From an uncultured Clostridia bacterium (GTDB taxonomy: Bacteria; Bacillota; Clostridia; Lachnospirales; Anaerotignaceae): a stretch of 6,082 nt of DNA. Below, one piece after another: positions 1-5,599 of the stretch (positions within the stretch are counted from its first letter, which is position 1; each line of letters starts with the position of its first letter). The translations under genes and the position numbers were made by a program. The notes beneath the pieces are model-generated. The model had not been told where the DNA came from. It searched no databases and worked only from the letters and a program-made list of their open reading frames with translations. The stretch is from the NCBI GenBank assembly GCA_947036475.1, contig CAMQRG010000125.1, forward strand, positions 1-6,082, given 5' to 3'.

Positions 1-644
1 ACTATCTGGCTTTTTTTGAGAATCCCAATGCGGATAAAATTGTTGGAATCAAACGGGATGATTCCTCTGGTGATATATATGCGTGGGAGGAAACCGACCC
101 AGAGGATACCGCTTGGGAGTATGTGGATGATTTCATAGCCGCCTACGGGGAAAATGAGGCGGAAGCTCAAGAGGCAATGGATAGTTTTCAAGAATACTGG
201 GAAAAACTCAATGCCGACCCGAAACGCGGGCCTTTACAAATTGAGAAACTGGTGAATGAACCACGATATAATCACACCTTAGATGGGTATAGTTTATATT
301 TGGCTATAGATGCCCTCTGTGAGTGGGAGGAAATGGCATCGCAAAATTGCTCTGATGAGCCGGCCTATTATGCCTATGCTGATTTTACAGGTCATACAAA
401 GGAATACTTCCAAGATATTGACTGCCGAATCAGAACGGATTTCATACCCCTATCGGATTATCCGGAATTGCTGTCGCAGGAAATCCCCATGCAGATGGCT
501 TATGTCCATAAAAATCCGGATGCTTTATTGTTGCAAGCAGATGACTGGGGAATTTGTGTACTGCTTACAAAAACACCGTTAGAATGTGAATTTCTTGAAA
601 AGATGAAAGAACAGACAGGTCTTGTTTTTCGTATAAGGTTGTAG
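1..644 (+). CDS. Hypothetical acidic protein, 5' end cut off by the window edge
   Basis: I do not recognise this protein. The frame ending at the TAG at 642-644 stays open all the way back to base 3, which gives about 213 codons with no stop. The segment before the GTG at 123 has the same acidic, Trp/Tyr-containing character as the rest, so the true start probably lies left of the window. The GTG at 123 has a purine stretch only about 3 bases upstream, too close to act as a good ribosome binding site. The visible protein is rich in Asp/Glu and aromatic residues and has no evident signal peptide, membrane segment or catalytic motif, so it is probably cytosolic. The first half looks helical (for example EAEAQEAMDSFQEYWEKL) and the second half mixes short strands and helices. 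It faces the dapB end of the lysine operon and shares a terminator with it. Nothing links it to lysine synthesis, and by eye it is more AT-rich than its neighbours. Confidence 0.75.
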   Translation, partial: YLAFFENPNADKIVGIKRDDSSGDIYAWEETDPEDTAWEYVDDFIAAYGENEAEAQEAMDSFQEYWEKLNADPKRGPLQIEKLVNEPRYNHTLDGYSLYLAIDALCEWEEMASQNCSDEPAYYAYADFTGHTKEYFQDIDCRIRTDFIPLSDYPELLSQEIPMQMAYVHKNPDALLLQADDWGICVLLTKTPLECEFLEKMKEQTGLVFRIRL

Positions 645-677
645 AATTATGCAAATTACAAATGAAAACAAATACAC

Positions 678-710
678 AAAAAGCCGTCCAAATTTCAAGG
701 ACGGCTTTTT
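678..710. terminator. Bidirectional rho-independent terminator between the hypothetical gene and dapB
   Basis: A perfect 12-bp stem pairs 678-689 with 699-710 around a 9-base loop (690-698). The stem has a GC-rich core (GCCGTCC/GGACGGC) flanked by A5 on the left and T5 on the right, so both strands read as a hairpin with a U-tract. It lies 33 bases past the stop of the + strand gene and 74 bases past the stop of dapB, so it most likely ends both convergent transcripts. I see nothing else in 645-784. Confidence 0.93.
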
Positions 711-784
711 GCGTAATACGACAGTTTCAATAAATTTTCTTTTGTTTTCTTACTCCAAATAAGAGTTAGTCATAAGTTTTATAT

Positions 785-1537
785 TTACAGCAAAACATCT
801 TTCATGGTGTACAAACCGGCGGGTTTTCCGGCAAGGAATTTTGCAGCCTTTACTGCGCCGACTGCGAAAACCTCACGAGAGGTTGCCCGATGGTTCAATT
901 CCACTACTTCATCGCGTCCGGCGAAAATAACATCATGTTCGCCGACGATATTTCCGCCGCGGACAGCATGGATACCAATTTCTGTTTTTTCGCGTTTCTG
1001 ACGTATGTCGGAGCGGTCGTAAACGTAATGGTAGCGTTCGTCCATCGCCTGATTGATTGCATCTGCGATGGCCATAGCGGTGCCGCTGGGGGAATCAATT
1101 TTCTGGTTATGGTGTTTTTCCAGAATTTCAATATCAAATCCACTGTCCGCAAGTATGGCGGCCGCCCGCTGCACGAGTTCCAGCAGAAGGTTTACGCCAA
1201 GGGACATATTTGCGGATTTCAAAACAGCCGTTTCTTTCGTGGTTTCCTGCATTAACTGAATGGTTTCATCGGAAAGGGCAGTTGTACAGAGTACAACAGG
1301 GATTTTTTTTGTGCGGGCAAAATCCAGAAGGGCAGGGATTGCCGCAGCTGTGGAAAAATCAATGATGACATCAGCCTCTGCGTCACAGGCTTCACAGGAA
1401 GGGAACACAGGAAATTCCAGTTCCGGCATACCCGGGTCTATCCCAGCGACTACCTTACAATCTGTTTCATTTTTTACCAGTTCCGCTACGACGTGTCCCA
1501 TTTTCCCGCCGCAGCCATGAATTAAAATATTTGTCAT
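785..1537 (-). CDS. dapB: 4-hydroxy-tetrahydrodipicolinate reductase
   Basis: This cytosolic enzyme uses NAD(P)H to reduce the DapA product to tetrahydrodipicolinate, the last step before the DAP pathway branches. The 250-residue length is normal for a compact DapB. The N-terminal Rossmann fold shows GCGGKMG at residues 8-14 and an acidic cofactor residue, Asp34, in AGIDPG. The signature HHNQKIDSPSGTA lies at 142-154, where His142 and Lys146 match the E. coli catalytic His159 and Lys163, and SGT (151-153) contacts the substrate. RGGNIVGEH follows at 193-201. I chose the ATG at 1535-1537 because AAGGAG sits 7 bases upstream and the protein then begins directly at the first Rossmann strand. An upstream in-frame ATG (1553-1555) would add six residues and would place this ribosome site inside the gene. 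It is the last gene of the asd-dapA-dapB unit, 70 bases after dapA. All key residues are present and I see no damage. Confidence 0.97.
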   Translation of the reverse strand: MTNILIHGCGGKMGHVVAELVKNETDCKVVAGIDPGMPELEFPVFPSCEACDAEADVIIDFSTAAAIPALLDFARTKKIPVVLCTTALSDETIQLMQETTKETAVLKSANMSLGVNLLLELVQRAAAILADSGFDIEILEKHHNQKIDSPSGTAMAIADAINQAMDERYHYVYDRSDIRQKREKTEIGIHAVRGGNIVGEHDVIFAGRDEVVELNHRATSREVFAVGAVKAAKFLAGKPAGLYTMKDVLL

Positions 1538-1544
1538 TGCAATG

Positions 1545-1550
1545 CTCCTT
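1545..1550 (-). promoter_or_regulatory. Ribosome binding site that fixes the dapB start
   Basis: AAGGAG on the - strand lies 7 bases before the ATG at 1535-1537. It overlaps the region just after the alternative upstream ATG (1553-1555), which argues for the shorter protein. Confidence 0.8.
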
Positions 1551-1569
1551 TTCAAAAGACATTAAAACT

Positions 1570-1599
1570 TTGCCCCCTCCCGAATCGGAAGGGGGGCAA
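1570..1599 (-). repeat. GC-rich hairpin in the dapA-dapB gap (possible attenuator or weak terminator)
   Basis: The arms 1570-1577 (TTGCCCCC) and 1592-1599 (GGGGGCAA) pair perfectly. The inner arms 1578-1582 and 1586-1590 extend the stem, with one bulged base (1591), one G-U pair and a 3-base loop (1583-1585). On the - strand the stem is followed by AGTTTTAATG, a short and impure T-tract, so it may lower dapB expression or protect the dapA mRNA end rather than fully stop transcription. It begins only 8 bases past the dapA stop codon. The hairpin is plain in the sequence; its function is inference. Confidence 0.75.
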
Positions 1600-1607
1600 T
1601 ACGTTTT

Positions 1608-2492
1608 TTATTTCAGCAGTCCGTAATTTTTCATAGATGTACGAAGGCGTTCCAGATTCTTTTCCTCCATATCGCAAAGCGGCAGACGGCAGGAGCCGAC
1701 TTCATAGCCCATCAGGTTCAGCGCAGCCTTTACCGGAATGGGGTTGACCTCACAGAACAGCGAAGCAATCAGGTCGATTGCGTCCAGCTGGAGTTTGATT
1801 GCCCCTGTAATATCACCGTCCATAAACTTTGCGACCATATCATGTGTATTTTTCGGCGCAATATTGGAAAGTACCGAAATTACGCCTTTGCCGCCAAGGG
1901 AAAGAATCGGCAGAATCTGGTCGTCGTTGCCGCTGTAAATATCAAAATCTGGTCCGCAGAGTGCAGTAATTTCAGCTACTTGTGAAAGGTTGCCGCTTGC
2001 CTCTTTTACTGCGACGATATTCTCCACTTTGGAAAGTTCATAAACCGTATTGGGGGCAAGGTTGCAGCCTGTGCGCCCGGGCACGTTATACAGTATAATG
2101 GGAATTTTGATGCTGTTCGCGATTTTGGTGTAGTGCAGAATCAGACCTTTTTGTGTCGCCTTGTTGTAGTACGGCGTAACAAGGAGCACAGCATCTGCGC
2201 CAGCCTTTTCACAGCCCTGTGCAAGCTCTATGCAGTGCGCAGTATCATTGCTGCCAGCACCTGCGATAACGGGCACGCGTCCAGCGGCGACTTCCTTCGC
2301 ATAGCGTACACACTCGATCTGAGAATCATCATCCATCGTGGACGCTTCGCCGGTTGTGCCGCAGATAATCAGAGCATCTGTGTCATTGGCAAGCTGGAAT
2401 TCAATCAATTCCTTCATTTTCTCATAGTTTACACTTCCGTCTGCATGGGTGGGGGTCACCAGAGCAACGCCCGCGCCTGTAAAAATTGACAT
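1608..2492 (-). CDS. dapA: 4-hydroxy-tetrahydrodipicolinate synthase (dihydrodipicolinate synthase)
   Basis: DapA is the entry enzyme of the DAP/lysine branch. It forms a Schiff base with pyruvate and condenses it with aspartate semialdehyde from Asd. The protein has 294 residues, close to the 292 of E. coli DapA, and aligns with it almost without gaps as a single TIM barrel. GTTGE is at 45-49 (catalytic Thr46/Thr47), PYYN at 107-110 supplies Tyr109, YNVPGRTG at 135-142 supplies the catalytic Tyr135 and the substrate-binding Arg140, and Lys163 in AVKEASGN is the Schiff-base lysine. The start is the ATG at 2490-2492, preceded by AGGAGG 8 bases upstream. The open frame continues 30 codons further upstream but that part encodes the asd-dapA intergenic hairpin and has no family similarity. 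At the positions of E. coli lysine-binding residues His53, His56 and Glu84 this protein has Asp55, Gln58 and His86, so feedback inhibition may be weak or absent. Confidence 0.97.
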   Translation of the reverse strand: MSIFTGAGVALVTPTHADGSVNYEKMKELIEFQLANDTDALIICGTTGEASTMDDDSQIECVRYAKEVAAGRVPVIAGAGSNDTAHCIELAQGCEKAGADAVLLVTPYYNKATQKGLILHYTKIANSIKIPIILYNVPGRTGCNLAPNTVYELSKVENIVAVKEASGNLSQVAEITALCGPDFDIYSGNDDQILPILSLGGKGVISVLSNIAPKNTHDMVAKFMDGDITGAIKLQLDAIDLIASLFCEVNPIPVKAALNLMGYEVGSCRLPLCDMEEKNLERLRTSMKNYGLLK

Positions 2493-2500
2493 AAAACGCA

Positions 2501-2506
2501 CCTCCT
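2501..2506 (-). promoter_or_regulatory. Strong ribosome binding site that fixes the dapA start
   Basis: A consensus AGGAGG, extended to AGGAGGTG, sits 8 bases before the ATG at 2490-2492 on the - strand. It selects this start over the in-frame ATG at 2580-2582, which has no such site and lies in the asd-dapA spacer. Confidence 0.9.
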
Positions 2507-2525
2507 GTAATATTCGATAGCCAAA

Positions 2526-2559
2526 GCAGCAGGGCAGGGAATACCTGCCGTTTTGCTGC
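2526..2559 (-). repeat. Two-part hairpin in the asd-dapA gap
   Basis: The outer arms 2526-2531 (GCAGCA) and 2554-2559 (TGCTGC) pair, and the inner arms 2533-2538 (GGCAGG) and 2544-2549 (CCTGCC) pair around a 5-base loop. A 1-by-4-base internal loop separates the two helices. On the - strand no T-run follows (the next bases are TTTGGC), so it is not an ordinary terminator. It lies about 20 bases upstream of the dapA ribosome site. It may be an RNA-processing or stability element that separates asd and dapA expression, but that role is inference. Confidence 0.65.
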
Positions 2560-2588
2560 GGGAATACGGTAATATTTCCCAATTATCT

Positions 2589-3584
2589 TTATTGCATATT
2601 TTTAATGATTTCCTCTGCAATCTGTACAGCGTTTGTTGCTGCGCCCTTACGGATATTATCCGCAACAACCCAAAGGTTCACGCCGCTTTCAACGCTTTCA
2701 TCCCGACGGATACGCCCAATGTAAACTTCATCGTGTCCGGTGGCGTCTGTCGCAAGGGGATACTCGTTTTTGCTTTCATCGTTCTGCAGCACAACGCCGG
2801 GCGCGTTCCGCAGCGTTTCCAGCAATTCTGCCATTTCAAAGGGCTTTTCAAATTCCACATTGATAGATTCGCTGTGGGAATTGAAAACAGGCACGCGGAC
2901 GGTTGTCGCCGTAATGCGCATTGCGTCATTGTGCAGGATTTTTCTGGTTTCGTTTACCATTTTCATTTCTTCTTTTGTGTAGCCGTTATCCAAAAATACA
3001 TCAATATGCGGCAGACAGTTATTTGCGATAGCGTGGGGGAATTTCTTCGGTGCTTCGCCTTTCAGACCGTTCTCGAGGTCGTTCCAGCCCGCAACGCCCG
3101 CGCCGGAAACTGCCTGATAAGTAGAATATACCACGCGTTTGATTTTGTATTTTTCATCCAGCGGCTTCAGCGCAACCATTGCCTGTATGGTAGAGCAGTT
3201 TGGATTGGCGATGATATTTTTGTGCCACTGAATATCTTCGGGGTTGACCTCCGGCACGATCAGAGGGACTTCCGGATCCATGCGCCACTGAGAACTGTTG
3301 TCAATAACAATACAACCATGCGCTGCAGCGATAGGAGCAAATTTTTCGCTTGTGCTGCCGCCCGCAGAAAAAAGGGCGATATCAATAGGTTTATCAAAGG
3401 AATGTTCTGTCAGTTCCTCAACAGTGTATTCTTTGCCATTGAAGGTCAGCGTTTTCCCTGCGGAACGGCTGGATGCCATGACATAGAAATTTTCGATGGG
3501 AAGCTGGCGTTCTTCCAAAACTTTCAGGAATGTTCTGCCTACCATGCCGGTTGCACCGACGACAGCGAGGTTGATTTTTTTCAT
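2589..3584 (-). CDS. asd: Aspartate-semialdehyde dehydrogenase
   Basis: Asd reduces beta-aspartyl phosphate with NADPH to aspartate semialdehyde, the shared precursor of lysine/DAP, threonine and methionine. The 331-residue protein starts with the NADP-binding loop GATGMVG (10-16). The nucleophile Cys130 lies in ANPNCST, and Gln157 in STYQAVSGAG is the usual acyl-enzyme contact. Arg230 and His237 in VRVPVFNSH have the same 7-residue spacing as the E. coli substrate-binding Arg267 and catalytic His274. The C-terminal NLWVVADNIRKGAATNAVQ is typical of the family. I chose the ATG at 3582-3584, 7 bases from the AAGAAGGA site, because the protein then starts MKKINLAVVG. The nearer ATG at 3588-3590 would have only 1 base of spacing. 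It is the first gene after the lysine riboswitch terminator, with dapA following after 96 bases. Only the 5' end of the coding region is ambiguous; the identification is firm. Confidence 0.97.
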   Translation of the reverse strand: MKKINLAVVGATGMVGRTFLKVLEERQLPIENFYVMASSRSAGKTLTFNGKEYTVEELTEHSFDKPIDIALFSAGGSTSEKFAPIAAAHGCIVIDNSSQWRMDPEVPLIVPEVNPEDIQWHKNIIANPNCSTIQAMVALKPLDEKYKIKRVVYSTYQAVSGAGVAGWNDLENGLKGEAPKKFPHAIANNCLPHIDVFLDNGYTKEEMKMVNETRKILHNDAMRITATTVRVPVFNSHSESINVEFEKPFEMAELLETLRNAPGVVLQNDESKNEYPLATDATGHDEVYIGRIRRDESVESGVNLWVVADNIRKGAATNAVQIAEEIIKNMQ

Positions 3585-3591
3585 GTTCATT

Positions 3592-3599
3592 TCCTTCTT
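3592..3599 (-). promoter_or_regulatory. Ribosome binding site that decides the asd start
   Basis: AAGAAGGA on the - strand lies 7 bases before the ATG at 3582-3584, but only 1 base before the in-frame ATG at 3588-3590. Spacing therefore favours the downstream ATG. Confidence 0.8.
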
Positions 3600-3668
3600 T
3601 CTTTTATCCATAAGTGTATGATATTTTATCTGGAAAGCAGAAGCGGCCTAAAAAGCATTGCCGGAAAC

Positions 3669-3692
3669 AAAAAAAGTCGGTCCGCGCCGACT
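3669..3692 (-). terminator. Riboswitch-controlled rho-independent terminator upstream of asd
   Basis: On the - strand, AGTCGG (3692-3687) pairs with CCGACT (3680-3675) around a 6-base loop, and an unbroken T-tract runs through 3674-3669. It lies between the lysine aptamer and asd, about 85 bases before the start codon. With lysine bound it should end transcription before the operon. Its 5' arm overlaps the sequence that can form the antiterminator. Confidence 0.92.
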
Positions 3693-3750
3693 GACAGGAA
3701 ACTGCCGGTAGGGCTTTTGGGTCTGCCGCAGTTTGAATGTTTCGTAGCGC
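3684..3750 (-). promoter_or_regulatory. Predicted antiterminator of the lysine switch
   Basis: On the - strand a competing fold can be read. AAACTGC (3734-3728) pairs perfectly with GCAGTTT (3705-3699). Further out ACA (3740-3738) pairs with TGT (3696-3694), CGA (3744-3742) with TCG (3690-3688), and GCGC (3750-3747) with GCGC (3687-3684). The outer pairs use both the 3' strand of aptamer helix P1 (3747-3744) and the 5' arm of the terminator (3692-3687), so aptamer-plus-terminator and antiterminator exclude each other. The pairings are read by eye without an energy calculation. Confidence 0.6.
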
Positions 3751-3908
3751 TCCATTGGCAGTATGCCAATGACAGTCGTACGGTTCTTAGCCGCACGCCC
3801 AGAAGAAAGAGATAAGGCAGCCTTCTTCTTCGGCGTTTTTCCCTTTCCGCAGACCTCCGCTACCCCTTATGATATCCGTCTGCGTACTTTTGAAAAACGC
3901 ACCTCTAC
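3744..3908 (-). promoter_or_regulatory. Lysine riboswitch aptamer (L-box) in the asd leader
   Basis: Read on the - strand, this about 165-nt segment has the conserved L-box blocks in order. AGAGGTGCG and AGTACGC come first, followed by GGGGTAGCGGAGG, GGAAAGGG, ACGCCGAAG and CTGGGCGTGCGG, and it ends with ATGGAGCGCTAC. The expected helices are visible: P1 GTAG/CTAC (3908-3905 with 3747-3744), P2 CGCAGAC/GTCTGCG (3884-3878 with 3854-3848), P3 ACGCC/GGCGT (3836-3832 with 3799-3795), P4 CGG/CCG (3793-3791 with 3783-3781), and P5 ATTGGCA/TGCCAAT (3770-3764 with 3760-3754). The first block is nearly the same as that of the B. subtilis lysC leader. The class senses free lysine. Here it stands before a terminator and asd-dapA-dapB, so it should switch the operon off when lysine is plentiful. 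P1 is short as drawn. Confidence 0.96.
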
Positions 3909-3932
3909 TTTGAAGATATTTATTTACTGATT

Positions 3933-3961
3933 AGTCTAACACCAGTTTGGCATTCTGTCAA
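3933..3961 (-). promoter_or_regulatory. Sigma-A type promoter of the asd-dapA-dapB operon
   Basis: On the - strand a perfect -35 box TTGACA (3961-3956) is followed by a 17-base spacer and the -10 box TAGACT (3938-3933, 4 of 6 consensus). A TG one base upstream of the -10 makes it an extended -10 element. The predicted transcript start, around 3926, is roughly 18 bases before helix P1 of the aptamer, as expected for a riboswitch leader. It lies just past the terminator of the upstream dehydrogenase gene, so the lysine operon has its own promoter. Confidence 0.88.
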
Positions 3962-4000
3962 ATGTTTTTAGGCAGGAATGGAAGAAAAACTTTCCGCAAA

Positions 4001-4046
4001 AAGAAAAACCGGAGCAGCCCCAATCATACAGAACTTTTCCGGTTTT
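4001..4046 (-). terminator. Rho-independent terminator of the SDR gene
   Basis: On the - strand AAAACCGGA (4046-4038) pairs with TCCGGTTTT (4013-4005), and the T-rich tract TCTTTTT follows. The 24-base loop is longer than usual. It begins 8 bases after the SDR stop codon and separates that unit from the lysine operon promoter 40 bases further on. Confidence 0.85.
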
Positions 4047-4054
4047 ATCAGAGC

Positions 4055-4822
4055 TTAGAAACAGGTGTATGCGCCGTCTACGATGATATCGCTTCCTGTG
4101 GTATAGCCAGACGCGCTGCTTGCCAGATACAGCACAGCAGGGACAAGTTCTTCAGGCGTACCCATACGGTGCATGGGAATCAGCGGCATCCAGGCGTCTT
4201 TCAGTTCCTGCGGCGTATCTACGGACATTGGCGTAGCGATATAGCCGGGGCTCAGGCTGTTTACGCGGATACCATATTCTGCCCATTCCAGTGCGAGGGA
4301 ACGTGTCATATGTATTACGCCCGCCTTAGATGCATTATAGGAACACTGCCACTGTGGGATATTTGCGATTGTGCCGGACATGGATGCCATATTGATGATG
4401 CTCCCATGAATACCATTCTCTACCATGATTTTTGCGGCAGCGCGTGCCATGATGTATTCGCCTGTCAGGTTTGTATCAATGACTTCGCGCCAATCCGCAA
4501 CACTGGCTTCAAATGTGCTCTGGTGCTTGCAGATTCCGGCATTGTTGAATACAACATCAATTCGTCCGGATTTCTGCATGATTTCAGCAAGAGCAGCGTC
4601 TACTTCGCTCTCTTTTGTAACGTCCGCGCGTACGAAATAGCACTTTCCGCCTTCGCTGGTAATTTTGCTGATGGTTTCGTCTGCATTGCTTCTGGCAATG
4701 ACAACGACCTCTGCGCCTGCCTTTGCAAGTCCGATAGCGACTGTTTGTCCGATGCCGCGCCCGCCGCCTGTTACAATAGCGACCTTTCCAGCCAATCCAA
4801 ATACTTCATCTAAATAACTCAT
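4055..4822 (-). CDS. Short-chain dehydrogenase/reductase (SDR), substrate unknown
   Basis: This is a classical SDR oxidoreductase of 255 residues, the usual family length, and should interconvert an alcohol and a carbonyl using NAD(P)(H) in the cytosol. The cofactor loop TGGGRGIG is at 18-25, Asp67 (ADVT) contacts the adenine, and NNAG is at 93-96. The catalytic tetrad is Asn118, Ser149, Tyr162 and Lys166 (YNASK). SPGYIATPM at 191-199 is the nicotinamide-contacting segment. Arg22 and Arg44 near the end of the second strand suggest an NADP(H) preference, by inference. The C-terminal DIIVDGAYTCF resembles polyol/sugar dehydrogenases of the sorbose reductase, arabinitol and gluconate 5-dehydrogenase group, but SDR substrates cannot be assigned this way. 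The ATG at 4820-4822 has AGAAGGGAG with 7-base spacing. It follows tcdA by 41 bases with no terminator between them, so co-transcription is likely. It has its own terminator downstream. Confidence 0.93.
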   Translation of the reverse strand: MSYLDEVFGLAGKVAIVTGGGRGIGQTVAIGLAKAGAEVVVIARSNADETISKITSEGGKCYFVRADVTKESEVDAALAEIMQKSGRIDVVFNNAGICKHQSTFEASVADWREVIDTNLTGEYIMARAAAKIMVENGIHGSIINMASMSGTIANIPQWQCSYNASKAGVIHMTRSLALEWAEYGIRVNSLSPGYIATPMSVDTPQELKDAWMPLIPMHRMGTPEELVPAVLYLASSASGYTTGSDIIVDGAYTCF

Positions 4823-4863
4823 TGCAATTCTCCCTTCTTAGTATCGCTTTTATAAAAATTTTT

Positions 4864-5583
4864 TCAATCCTGCCCGATGCCGCAGATTTCCTTTATGGCT
4901 TCGCCCGCAAGAATCATTCCCGCTACCGGCGGCACAAAAGAAAGACTGCCGGGAATCTGCCGTTTCCCTGTTTCCGGGGAAAGGGAGGGCGTAAGCGGCG
5001 GTTCTTTGGAATAAACAACCTTTACTCCGCTGATTCCCCTTAATTTTAGTTCTTTCCGCATGACTTTTGCCAGCGGGCAGACAGAGGTTTCTGCAATATC
5101 CGCGACCTCGAAACGGGTCGGGTCGAGCTTGTTGCCTGTCCCCATGCAGCTGATGATGCGCGTGCCAGCACGCTTTGCCTGTTCAATCAAAAGCAGCTTG
5201 GAAGTAACGGTATCTATTGCGTCGATGACATAATCATATGACGCAAAATCCAGCAAATCTTTATTTTCCACCCCATAGACAACAGGATAGCAAACGGTTT
5301 CCGTTTCCGGAGAAATGGAGAGTATCCGTTCCGCCATCACTTCTGTTTTCGGGCGCCCGATGGTAGTCTGTGTAGCAATCAGCTGACGGTTCAGGTTCGT
5401 CAGGCTGACAGTGTCTCCGTCTATGAGCGCAATATGCCCAACGCTGCCACGTGCCAACGCCTCTGCCGCAAAAGAGCCGACTCCGCCGATGCCAAATACT
5501 GCCACCCTTGCGCATTTTAGCCGTTCCAATCCGTCTTTCCCAAGCAACAGCTCCGCCCTTGAAAATAAGTGTGTTTCTTCCAT
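4864..5583 (-). CDS. tcdA: tRNA threonylcarbamoyladenosine dehydratase (ThiF/MoeB/E1-like)
   Basis: TcdA (formerly CsdL/YgdL) uses ATP to activate the side-chain carboxylate of t6A37 on tRNAs reading ANN codons and closes it to cyclic ct6A. The 239-residue protein has the E1-like ATP-binding fold: GIGGVGS at 31-37, IDGDTVSLTNLNRQ at 54-67 (Asp55, Asn63, Asn65, Arg66) and Lys79 in GRPKTEVMAERI, then DAIDTVTSK at 121-129. The region ETSVCPLAKVMRKELK (165-180) is typical of Firmicutes TcdA, and there is no C-terminal rhodanese domain as in some MoeB proteins. The start is the ATG at 5581-5583, with AAAGGA 9 bases upstream. Upstream codons in the same frame overlap the HAD gene and look non-coding. 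The ribosome site begins one base after the HAD stop codon, and the two genes are 16 bases apart, so they are very probably one operon. ThiF or MoeB is a less likely alternative because no thiamine or molybdopterin genes are near. Confidence 0.92.
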   Translation of the reverse strand: MEETHLFSRAELLLGKDGLERLKCARVAVFGIGGVGSFAAEALARGSVGHIALIDGDTVSLTNLNRQLIATQTTIGRPKTEVMAERILSISPETETVCYPVVYGVENKDLLDFASYDYVIDAIDTVTSKLLLIEQAKRAGTRIISCMGTGNKLDPTRFEVADIAETSVCPLAKVMRKELKLRGISGVKVVYSKEPPLTPSLSPETGKRQIPGSLSFVPPVAGMILAGEAIKEICGIGQD

Positions 5584-5592
5584 ATCTGTTCG

Positions 5593-5598
5593 TCCTTT
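5593..5598 (-). promoter_or_regulatory. Ribosome binding site that fixes the tcdA start
   Basis: AAAGGA on the - strand sits 9 bases before the ATG at 5581-5583 and directly after the TGA of the HAD gene (5602-5600). It supports translation beginning at MEETHLFSR rather than at upstream in-frame codons inside the HAD gene. Confidence 0.8.
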
Positions 5599-5599
5599 C

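Noticed and set aside
123..644. Complete 173-residue protein starting at GTG 123
   Set aside because: The same frame is open to the window edge with protein-like composition, and the GTG has no properly spaced ribosome site.
2490..2582. Longer DapA (324 residues) from the ATG at 2580-2582
   Set aside because: The extra 30 residues are encoded by the hairpin-containing spacer, have no family counterpart, and the AGGAGG site fixes the start at 2492.
2553..3815. 420-codon open frame on the + strand
   Set aside because: It is antisense to asd, the riboswitch and the terminator, its translation is Phe/Cys/His-rich with no recognisable family, and it has no ribosome site. It reflects the codon bias of asd.
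3947..4813. 288-codon open frame on the + strand
   Set aside because: It is antisense to the SDR gene, whose motifs are complete on the other strand. Its Cys/His-rich translation resembles no protein.
4840..4867. Possible promoter for the SDR gene (TTGAAA, 16 bases, GATACT on the - strand)
   Set aside because: The predicted transcript start, near 4833, would fall inside the ribosome binding site at 4830-4838 and cut it off. Readthrough from tcdA is simpler.
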